Part shown: one piece after another, positions 33,812 through 40,069 of the stretch | Position numbering within the stretch: the first letter of the stretch is position 1 | How the letters are laid out: the number at the start of each line of letters is the position of its first letter | Assembly (NCBI GenBank): GCA_016281085.1 | Contig: JAEEHY010000013.1 | Span: 1 to 40,069, forward strand | From: Lachnospiraceae bacterium | GTDB taxonomy: Bacteria; Bacillota; Clostridia; Lachnospirales; Lachnospiraceae | DNA: 40,069 nucleotides | Reading direction: 5' to 3' | The notes under the pieces: generated by a model | Database searches by the model: none | What the model saw: only the letters and a program-made list of their open reading frames with translations | What the model was told of the DNA's origin: nothing | Made by a program: the position numbers and the translations under genes

Positions 33812-35215
33812 ATGATCAAAGACAATCAGACCTTATTTAACAGAATACATGTATTTGTCGATGCCGGAATAATCGCAGGCAGCTACTGGCTGTCATGGTG
33901 GCTTAAGTTCAAGAGCGGCTGGATAGATTATTCAATGAGTCTCCCCGTAAGTTATTTCAGGAGAGTACTGTACTTTGTTATACCTGCATATCTTCTTCTG
34001 TATTACTTCTTCAATCTGTATAACAGTAAGAGGGCATCGGGACGTAAGAAGGAATTCTACAATATTATACAGGCCAATACGGTGGGAAGTCTCGGTCTTA
34101 TCGTAGCAATGTACATGATGAGACAGACTCATTTCTCACGTGAGATGATCCTGATATTCTGGGCTGTGAACATCTTCATGGAGACGTTCGTCCGCAACAT
34201 CATCAGGTATATACTGCGGTTCTTCAGGAAGAGAGGATACAATCTTAAATATGTCCTTCTGGTCGGATATTCGAAATCGGCAGAGTCATATATAAACAGG
34301 ATACGCCTGAATCCGCAGTGGGGATATGTAGTCCGTGGCATTCTTGATGATCATGTGGAACGGGGTACGATGTATAAGGGGATCAAGGTTATGGGAGTCA
34401 TAGATAACCTGCAGATGATCCTGGAAGAAAACAAGCTGGATGAGATAGCAATAACCTTAAGCCTTAAGGAATACTCGCGTCTTGAGGAAATTGTAAATAT
34501 GTGTGAGAAGTCGGGAGTACATACGAAGTTCATTCCCGATTACACGGGTATCATACCCAATAAGCCCTATACGGAGGATCTTCAGGGGCTTCCCGTTATC
34601 AATATCCGTCATGTTCCGCTTACAAATACCGTAAATGCGGTAATGAAGAGGATAGTGGATATTGTGGGCTCGTTCTTTGGTATAATCATTGCATCACCGC
34701 TCATGATCGTATGTGCCGTATTGGTAAGGCTGAGCAGTCCGGGTCCCGTTATATTTGTACAGGAGAGGGTGGGCCTTCACAATAAACCTTTTAAAATGTA
34801 CAAATTCCGTACCATGACGGCACAGGAAGATAAGGATGAGGATGACAACGGCTGGACGATAAAGGATGATCCGAGAGTGACCGGAGTAGGCCGTTTTTTG
34901 CGAAGGACCAGTATTGATGAGCTCCCGCAGCTGTTTAATGTGTTTGCCGGTAAGATGAGTCTTGTCGGTCCGCGTCCGGAGCGTCCAATGTTCGTTGAGC
35001 AGTTCAGGGAGACCGTTCCCAGATACATGATCAAGCATCAGGTGCGTCCCGGGATGACGGGCTGGGCACAGATCAACGGTCTGCGCGGCGATACCTCGAT
35101 CGAGAAGAGGATAGAATATGATCTTTATTACCTTGAGAACTGGACAATGGGATTTGATATAAAGATACTGTTCCTGACATTCTTCAGGGGATTTATTAAT
35201 GAAAATGCATATTGA
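33812..35215 (+). CDS. Undecaprenyl-phosphate sugar phosphotransferase (CpsE/WcaJ-type initiating enzyme)
   Basis: This 467-aa polyprenyl glycosylphosphotransferase starts polysaccharide assembly by moving a sugar-1-phosphate (often glucose or galactose) from a UDP-sugar to undecaprenyl phosphate. Four N-terminal helices and a CoA-binding-like domain ([15 protein letters not shown]) are followed by the catalytic sugar-transferase domain. That domain has [18 protein letters not shown] as the re-entrant helix, [44 protein letters not shown] and [15 protein letters not shown]. The ribosome site is GAAGGATT. Its end overlaps the next GT by 17 bp. It indicates that the exported chain is built on undecaprenyl pyrophosphate. 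Confidence 0.95.
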   Translation: MIKDNQTLFNRIHVFVDAGIIAGSYWLSWWLKFKSGWIDYSMSLPVSYFRRVLYFVIPAYLLLYYFFNLYNSKRASGRKKEFYNIIQANTVGSLGLIVAMYMMRQTHFSREMILIFWAVNIFMETFVRNIIRYILRFFRKRGYNLKYVLLVGYSKSAESYINRIRLNPQWGYVVRGILDDHVERGTMYKGIKVMGVIDNLQMILEENKLDEIAITLSLKEYSRLEEIVNMCEKSGVHTKFIPDYTGIIPNKPYTEDLQGLPVINIRHVPLTNTVNAVMKRIVDIVGSFFGIIIASPLMIVCAVLVRLSSPGPVIFVQERVGLHNKPFKMYKFRTMTAQEDKDEDDNGWTIKDDPRVTGVGRFLRRTSIDELPQLFNVFAGKMSLVGPRPERPMFVEQFRETVPRYMIKHQVRPGMTGWAQINGLRGDTSIEKRIEYDLYYLENWTMGFDIKILFLTFFRGFINENAY

Positions 35216-36164
35216 TATAGTAATTCCTGTATATAAACCGGATGAAAAGTTCAAGGCACTGCTGATGGGATTGGCAGATCAGACGGTTAAGCCCGATAAT
35301 CTGATCATCATGTACACGAAGACCGGCAGGGATGACCGGTTCCCGGATGAACTTCGTATGACGGGGACAGCGGTTTCCTGCTCGGATGCATCAGGCGGAA
35401 CCGGATTTAAAGTGTATGAGCTTGAAAAAAGTGAGTTCGATCATGGCGGAACCAGGGCCATGGCAGCGGAAAAGTCAGGAGCCGATATCCTTGTATATAT
35501 GACAATGGATGCCGTTCCGGCGGATAAGCATATGCTTGAGAAGCTGACAGGGATATTTGAAGAGGATGATACGGTCGGAGCGGCATATGCAAGACAGCTT
35601 CCGTCGGACAGTTCAAGTCCTGCCGAGCGTTTTACAAGAGGATTTAATTATCCCGACAAACCGGTCCTTAAGGGTGAAGAGGATCTGGAGAAGCTTGGTA
35701 TCAAGACCTTCTTCTGTTCCAATGTCTGTGCCGCATACAGGAAGGATATTTACGATAAGCTCGGAGGGTTTGTCAGGAAAACGATCTTCAATGAGGATAT
35801 GATCTATGCCCACAAGCTTATAGTGAACGGATATAAGATTTACTATGCGGCTGATGCAGGAGTCATTCATACACATGAATACACCCCGATGCAGCAGCTT
35901 CACCGTAACTTCGACCTGGCGGTATCACAGGCCATGCATCCAGAGGTTTTCGGAAGTGTATCCTCCGAATCGGAGGGTGTAAGATATATCAGATCGGCAT
36001 ATGCATTCTTTAAGAAGGAAGGAAAACCATACCTGATAATTCCGTTTGTATGGGGATGCTGTTTCAGGTATCTTGGGTATTTCCTGGGAAAGAGATACAG
36101 GAAGCTGCCTGAATGGCTGATAAAAGCATGTGCCATGAATAAGGAATTTTTTGAGTGCCTTTGA
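35199..36164 (+). CDS. GT2 rhamnosyltransferase-like (FDHGGTR family)
   Basis: The 321-aa protein starts [14 protein letters not shown] and carries the hallmark EFDHGGTRAMAAEKSGADILVYMTMDAVP (signature at residues 78-86, acidic site in TMDA). Later it has TFFCSNVCAAYRKDIYDKLGGF, IFNEDMIYAHKLI and a C-terminal basic/hydrophobic segment. This signature marks dTDP-rhamnosyltransferases in streptococcal and lactococcal loci, where it often adds the second sugar after the initiating transferase. Both the rmlA/rmlC genes and the direct overlap with the CpsE-like gene fit that. AGGGGA upstream supports the ATG at 35199; 35205 is an alternative. Confidence 0.88.
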   Translation: MKMHIDIVIPVYKPDEKFKALLMGLADQTVKPDNLIIMYTKTGRDDRFPDELRMTGTAVSCSDASGGTGFKVYELEKSEFDHGGTRAMAAEKSGADILVYMTMDAVPADKHMLEKLTGIFEEDDTVGAAYARQLPSDSSSPAERFTRGFNYPDKPVLKGEEDLEKLGIKTFFCSNVCAAYRKDIYDKLGGFVRKTIFNEDMIYAHKLIVNGYKIYYAADAGVIHTHEYTPMQQLHRNFDLAVSQAMHPEVFGSVSSESEGVRYIRSAYAFFKKEGKPYLIIPFVWGCCFRYLGYFLGKRYRKLPEWLIKACAMNKEFFECL

Positions 36165-36199
36165 CAGGCATTACAGGGTAGTTAAGGAGAAAATCGATC

Positions 36200-37885
36200 A
36201 TGTCAGATCAGAACAATAATAATAACAACAATAACAATAACGAAGGTGATTACGAAGTATACTGCCAGATGTGCAGAAGAGGCAAAAGTCAGGTCAGCGA
36301 TATGTTCAAGCTGTTTGACGGTATGTATGTCTGTTCGGACTGTATGCATAAGACTATGGATACTATGGGACAGTTCGGCTTTTCACCTCTGTCACTAAAT
36401 CCGTTCAATATGAACGGTTCCAATTCCAATCCGTCCGCATCTTCCGATGAGAACAGCGCAAAGACTTCCGGAGGCGGAGTACCGCTCGGAAGTATATTCG
36501 GTGATCTTAATAAGCAGTCAGCCGATGCTCTTAAGGAAATGAAGGAAGCGGCAGCAGGCGGAGACAGTCCCGAGGCCGGCAATGATGATCCTGATGGTGA
36601 TAAGGGGGATACCGACGGAGGCAGCAGTATTGACAATGGGGCATATCAGGGATTTCCGGGTATCAGTTTTCTTAATATGTCCGATATTCCGGGCTTATTC
36701 GGCCAGAGGACCAAGGTGAAGAAAAAGGGGAAGAGAACCACTCCCCTGGTAGATCTGAGCAAGATCCCCCAGCCGCATAAGATCAAGGAAATGCTTGATG
36801 AGTATGTGATCGGACAGGAAAATGCCAAGAAGAAGATTTCGGTTGCGGTATACAATCATTACAAGAGGATAGCGGCGGAGGAATTCCGTAAGGACAAGTT
36901 CGGAGAGGAATTCAAGGACGTTGATATAGAGAAGTCGAACATGCTCCTCATAGGGCCTACCGGCTGCGGTAAGACATATCTTGTCAAGACACTGGCCAGG
37001 CTTCTGGATGTGCCGCTTGCGATCGCCGATGCTACATCTCTTACGGAAGCAGGATATATAGGTGATGATATCGAGAGTGTTGTAAGCAAGCTGCTGGCTG
37101 CTGCCGACAATGATGTTGAGAAGGCAGAGACCGGTATCATTTTCATAGATGAGATAGATAAGATAGCCAAAAAGCAGAATACGCATTCAAGGGATGTTTC
37201 CGGCGAATCGGTGCAGCAGGGAATGCTCAAGCTGCTTGAAGGCAGTGAGATAGAGGTTCCGGTGGGATCCAATTCCAAGAATGCCATGGTGCCGCTTACC
37301 ACTGTTAATACAAAGAATATTCTGTTTATCTGCGGCGGTGCTTTTCCCGATCTTGATGAGATAATAAAGCAGAGACTCCGCAAGCAGACATCGATCGGAT
37401 TTAATGCAGAGCTTAAGGATGCACTGGACAAGCGCAAGGATATCCTTAAGGATGTAACGGTGGAGGATATCAAGAAGTTCGGTATGATCCCCGAGTTTGT
37501 CGGAAGACTTCCGATCATAGCTCCGATGGAGGGACTTAATGAGGATATGCTTGTTGATGTTCTTAAGGAGCCAAAGAATGCGATCATCAAACAGTATCAG
37601 AAGCTGCTTGCAATGGATGAGGTGGAGCTTGACTTTGATGAAGAGGCACTTCATGAGATTGCCAAGAAGGCAATGGAGAAGGATACGGGCGCGAGAGCTC
37701 TAAGATCAATAATAGAGGATCTGATGCTTGATATCATGTATGAGATACCCAAGGATGACAATATCGGAAGGGTTACGATAACCAAGGATTACATACTGGG
37801 AACGGGCGGTCCCGTGATAGACCTTCGGGGAGGCGGAATGAGCTTTGCCGAAAGGGAGAGGCTCAATAAACTGGCGGAGGCTTAA
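36200..37885 (+). CDS. clpX: Aberrant ClpX-type AAA+ unfoldase
   Basis: The 561-aa protein has the ClpX layout. An N-terminal zinc finger (C22, C25, C45, C48) is preceded by ten Asn residues. A long Ser/Gly/Asp/Asn-rich linker (about 60-185) is absent from normal ClpX of about 420 aa. The AAA+ core has Walker A GPTGCGKT (252-259), pore loop GYIG (285-288), Walker B IIFIDEIDK and sensor-2 GARALRS. The ClpP-docking loop is present (SIGFNAE, IGF at 399-401), so ClpP partnership is expected. The RKH pore loop is replaced: where ClpX has a GGRKH stretch, this protein has VGSNSKNAMVPL. No clpP, tig or lon is nearby; it sits 35 bp after a GT and one base before MBOAT. I read it as a specialised paralogue rather than the housekeeping clpX. 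AAGGAG lies 11 bases before the ATG. Confidence 0.88.
   Translation: MSDQNNNNNNNNNNEGDYEVYCQMCRRGKSQVSDMFKLFDGMYVCSDCMHKTMDTMGQFGFSPLSLNPFNMNGSNSNPSASSDENSAKTSGGGVPLGSIFGDLNKQSADALKEMKEAAAGGDSPEAGNDDPDGDKGDTDGGSSIDNGAYQGFPGISFLNMSDIPGLFGQRTKVKKKGKRTTPLVDLSKIPQPHKIKEMLDEYVIGQENAKKKISVAVYNHYKRIAAEEFRKDKFGEEFKDVDIEKSNMLLIGPTGCGKTYLVKTLARLLDVPLAIADATSLTEAGYIGDDIESVVSKLLAAADNDVEKAETGIIFIDEIDKIAKKQNTHSRDVSGESVQQGMLKLLEGSEIEVPVGSNSKNAMVPLTTVNTKNILFICGGAFPDLDEIIKQRLRKQTSIGFNAELKDALDKRKDILKDVTVEDIKKFGMIPEFVGRLPIIAPMEGLNEDMLVDVLKEPKNAIIKQYQKLLAMDEVELDFDEEALHEIAKKAMEKDTGARALRSIIEDLMLDIMYEIPKDDNIGRVTITKDYILGTGGPVIDLRGGGMSFAERERLNKLAEA
36212..36241 (+). repeat. AAY trinucleotide run encoding ten asparagines
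   Basis: Ten consecutive AAC/AAT codons follow ATG-TCA-GAT-CAG at the start of the ClpX-like gene. The repeat is in frame and placed just before the zinc finger. Slippage in units of three would change the length without breaking the frame. Confidence 0.8.
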
Positions 37886-37886
37886 G

Positions 37887-39332
37887 ATGTTATTCAGTAC
37901 GGCTGCATTTGCGGTTTTCATGACTGTCGTCTTCCTGGTATATTGGCTCATACCGCATAAATACAGATGGATCGCTATCCTGTGCGCAAATGCCTGGTTT
38001 TATATATGCTATGATGTAAGATATCTGGCTGTGATCCTTGTGACCATGGTTGCGTCATATATATGCGGAATACGGATCGAGGGTCAGGAAGACATCAAAA
38101 AGAAAAAGACGATAATGATTACAGGGGTAATAGTCACATTATCCCTGTTACTTGTGTTTAAGTATCTAAATTTTGCTCTCTACACTTTTGCAAAGGTGCT
38201 TAATGTTCTCAGCATTCCGATGCAGGAGACTACGCTTAAGCTTATCATGCCGGTAGGTATCTCTTTCTATACCTTTATGGCAGTCGGGTACATAGCTGAT
38301 GTTTATAAGGGTAAGGTGAAGGCCGAGAGACATTTCGGCAAATATGCGATCTTCGTATCTTTCTTTCCCAATATATCATCAGGTCCCATCGAACGCGCCG
38401 GACATTTCATCCCTCAGATAGACAGGGAGAAAACCTTCGATTACGATTCGGTTGTTTATGGAGCCAGGCTTCTCCTGCTCGGACTCATTAAGAAGATCGT
38501 CATAGCGGATATGATGACCAAATATGTCGATGAGGTCTTCAACAAGGTTCCCGAGCATTACGGAATATGCTTTGCCTGGGCAACACTTCTCTATACCTTC
38601 CAGATATACTGTGATTTCTCGGGTTATTCGGATATGGCTGTAGGCGTTGCAAGGATGCTGGGGTTCGATCTTATTTCCAATTTCAGACAGCCTTATCTTG
38701 CCGGAAGCATTAAGGAATTCTGGGGCAGGTGGCATATCTCGTTGTCCACATGGTTCAGGGATTATGTATATATTCCTCTTGGCGGTAACAGATGCTCAAA
38801 GGTAAGACGCGATATCAACCTGCTTATTACCTTCCTGTGCAGTGGACTGTGGCACGGTGCGAGCTGGACCTTTGTACTGTGGGGCGGGATACACGGAGTA
38901 TGCCAGATCATTGAGAACAGGATAAAAGAAGCCGTTGGTCTTACAAGGGAAAAGGAGAAGGCACTTAAGGGTCCGGTGAAGCTGCTGCTTACCCTGCTGA
39001 CCTTCTGCATTGTAAGTTATGCGTGGATGTTCTTCAGGGCGAACTCGATCTCCGAGGCTCTGTATGTTGTAAGGAGCATGTTTACCGACTTTTCATTAAA
39101 GGGTGCAATGGCTCAGATGACCATGAGCGGTAAGTCGGTTGTTAAGACTACAGGCGCGATCCTCCTTCTCATGATATATGATCATTTCAATGAAAAGAAG
39201 GACCTTCTCAAGGAGATGAACCGTCTGAACCCCGTGTTCAGGTTCGCTGTATATGTAGTATCCGCTATCGTTGTAATAGCGCTGAAGGTGAATAATTCAT
39301 ACGCACAGGAATTCATTTATTTTAAGTTCTAG
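37887..39332 (+). CDS. MBOAT-family O-acyltransferase (AlgI/DltB-like)
   Basis: The 481-aa polytopic protein moves acyl groups, normally acetyl, across the membrane for transfer to extracellular polysaccharide. It shows ISFYTFMAVGYIADVYKG, FPNISSGPIERAGHFIPQ, YCDFSGYSDMAVGVARMLGF, FWGRWHISLSTWFRDYVYIPLGGN and the catalytic-type WHGASWTFVLWGGIHG (H323 and H336). The track start at 37845 lies in the end of the ClpX gene. I use ATG 37887, one base after the ClpX stop, with GGAGG seven bases upstream. It pairs with the AlgJ-like gene that follows. Confidence 0.94.
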   Translation: MLFSTAAFAVFMTVVFLVYWLIPHKYRWIAILCANAWFYICYDVRYLAVILVTMVASYICGIRIEGQEDIKKKKTIMITGVIVTLSLLLVFKYLNFALYTFAKVLNVLSIPMQETTLKLIMPVGISFYTFMAVGYIADVYKGKVKAERHFGKYAIFVSFFPNISSGPIERAGHFIPQIDREKTFDYDSVVYGARLLLLGLIKKIVIADMMTKYVDEVFNKVPEHYGICFAWATLLYTFQIYCDFSGYSDMAVGVARMLGFDLISNFRQPYLAGSIKEFWGRWHISLSTWFRDYVYIPLGGNRCSKVRRDINLLITFLCSGLWHGASWTFVLWGGIHGVCQIIENRIKEAVGLTREKEKALKGPVKLLLTLLTFCIVSYAWMFFRANSISEALYVVRSMFTDFSLKGAMAQMTMSGKSVVKTTGAILLLMIYDHFNEKKDLLKEMNRLNPVFRFAVYVVSAIVVIALKVNNSYAQEFIYFKF

Positions 39333-39362
39333 GGTGTGTATATAATACTTCAAGGATAAACA

Positions 39363-40069
39363 ATGAAGAAATTTGTAATTAAGTTCACGATATTTGCTGT
39401 GATCGTGCTGTCCTTTTTCATAGTGATAGGTGTGGTGATCGATCCGTATAACATCTTTCACTACGAATATCCGAGGAACAACGGCATTGAAGCAAATAAA
39501 AATTTCATAAAGACAAGGTATATCCTTCATCATAAGGATGAGTTCGATTCACTGCTGTTCGGTTCATCAAGGGCAGGATTTACGGATGTTGAAGCACTGC
39601 CTGACGGAAAGTATTACAATATGTGTTCATCGGAGGCATTACCGGCCGAGCATGTGCATATCCTTAAGACACTGATAAAGCATGGCTTTGTGCCTAAGAA
39701 CGTTACCGTGATGGTGGATGACATTTCGTGCTTTGTGGATCCCGACAGTCTTCATAAGACCATGCTGTTTCGTATCCAGTATCCCGATGATACGATAGGA
39801 TCATGGTTTGATTTTTACGTGAAATACTGCGATGTACTGACAATATTGCAGGCATATCGGGAGGTTAAGGATTACGAGCCTACGGATCCCGATTATACTG
39901 CAAGGTACAGGAGGAGCGGTTCGGAGCGGCTTGACAATGACAGACCGTTTCAGGATGATACCCATGTGGGTTACTGGGCCGATTACTATGAGCTGCGTGT
40001 GGATGCGGTAATGGCTGATATTAAGGAACTTAAATCCATATGTGAGGAGAACAATATTAACTTAAGGAT
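39363..40069 (+). CDS. AlgJ/DltD-like SGNH partner of MBOAT, 3' end cut by window edge
   Basis: The frame is open from ATG 39363 (AAGGA seven bases upstream) to the window end, 235 codons plus two bases. It starts with one N-terminal helix (KFTIFAVIVLSFFIVIGVVI), leaving the rest outside the membrane. FDSLLFGSSRAGFTD (GSS at 67-69) provides the serine block of SGNH-like proteins that take the acyl group from MBOAT and pass it to the sugar. The DxxH end lies beyond the window. The ORF track omits it because no stop is present. The 30-bp gap to MBOAT supports co-transcription. Confidence 0.85.
   Translation, partial: MKKFVIKFTIFAVIVLSFFIVIGVVIDPYNIFHYEYPRNNGIEANKNFIKTRYILHHKDEFDSLLFGSSRAGFTDVEALPDGKYYNMCSSEALPAEHVHILKTLIKHGFVPKNVTVMVDDISCFVDPDSLHKTMLFRIQYPDDTIGSWFDFYVKYCDVLTILQAYREVKDYEPTDPDYTARYRRSGSERLDNDRPFQDDTHVGYWADYYELRVDAVMADIKELKSICEENNINLR

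Noticed and set aside
36859-37590. 243-aa minus-strand ORF
   Set aside because: Shadow of the ClpX-like AAA+ core on the other strand; the plus-strand motifs are unambiguous.
36200-37885. The ClpX-like gene as the ordinary housekeeping clpX
   Set aside because: The RKH loop is replaced, the linker is far longer than normal, and clpP, tig and lon are absent; however, a whole-genome check for a second clpX is needed to be certain.
39341-39346. Perfect TATAAT between MBOAT and the AlgJ-like gene
   Set aside because: No -35 at a suitable distance, and a start there would fall inside the ribosome site; the 30-bp gap suggests co-transcription.

Overview
The window reads as the chromosome of a low-to-mid-GC Gram-positive anaerobe of the Clostridia, most likely a Lachnospiraceae (Butyrivibrio/Roseburia-like) organism. 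This rests on strong GGAGG-type ribosome sites, AGG-rich arginine usage, lipoproteins with a classic lipobox, YfhO/GtrA/CpsE-type envelope genes and no outer-membrane export genes. The genus is inferred, not shown. Almost the whole window is one exopolysaccharide or cell-wall glycopolymer locus.

Layout. 1-1007 (minus strand): the N-terminal part of a XylF/ChvE-like sugar-binding lipoprotein and a small 90-aa protein with its own extended -10 promoter. 1230-5541: two large polytopic membrane glycosyltransferase-like proteins facing each other, a YfhO protein (+) and a GT39-like protein (-), whose 3' ends overlap by 62 bp. 5694 to the right edge: about 34 kb transcribed in one direction with tiny gaps or overlaps. 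It starts with a UDP-sugar 6-dehydrogenase and a YdjC/ChbG deacetylase. A strong promoter and a 5' stem-loop then precede rmlA, a giant membrane-anchored GH25 muramidase, and rmlC. Next come an ABC polysaccharide exporter (Wzm, and Wzt with a C-terminal cargo domain), a WbdD-like methyltransferase-kinase, and two large GT2 proteins. A phosphoglucomutase, a GT87-like protein, a GT2/GtrA pair, a lipoprotein SGNH-type esterase, a second GT2 with an AglD/MprF-type membrane protein, an APH-like kinase and a BcbF-like HAD phosphatase follow. The locus continues with two more GT2 proteins, a CpsE/WcaJ-type initiating phosphotransferase, a 'FDHGGTR' rhamnosyltransferase-like GT2, an aberrant ClpX, an MBOAT acyltransferase and the start of its AlgJ/DltD-like partner.

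How they may work together (inference). The CpsE-like enzyme loads the first sugar on undecaprenyl phosphate. The RfbF-like and other GT2 enzymes extend the chain with dTDP-rhamnose and a UDP-uronic acid or aminouronic acid. The WbdD-like protein may cap the non-reducing end with phosphate/methyl, and Wzt's C-terminal domain may recognise that cap for export by Wzm. No Wzx or Wzy is visible, which fits ABC-dependent export. Outside the membrane, polyprenyl-phosphate-sugar machinery (GT2 + GtrA + YfhO/GT-C proteins) adds branches, MBOAT/AlgJ adds acyl groups and the lipoprotein esterase could remove them. rmlB and rmlD are not in the window.

Most unusual items: the WbdD-like capping protein next to a cargo-domain Wzt in a probable Gram-positive, the APH-kinase/HAD-phosphatase pair, the GH25 enzyme with a ~600-residue Lys/Glu-rich cytosolic tail, and the ClpX paralogue that keeps the ClpP-binding IGF loop but lacks the RKH loop. 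There is no gene-free stretch over 300 bp. No tRNA, rRNA, insertion sequence or CRISPR array was seen.
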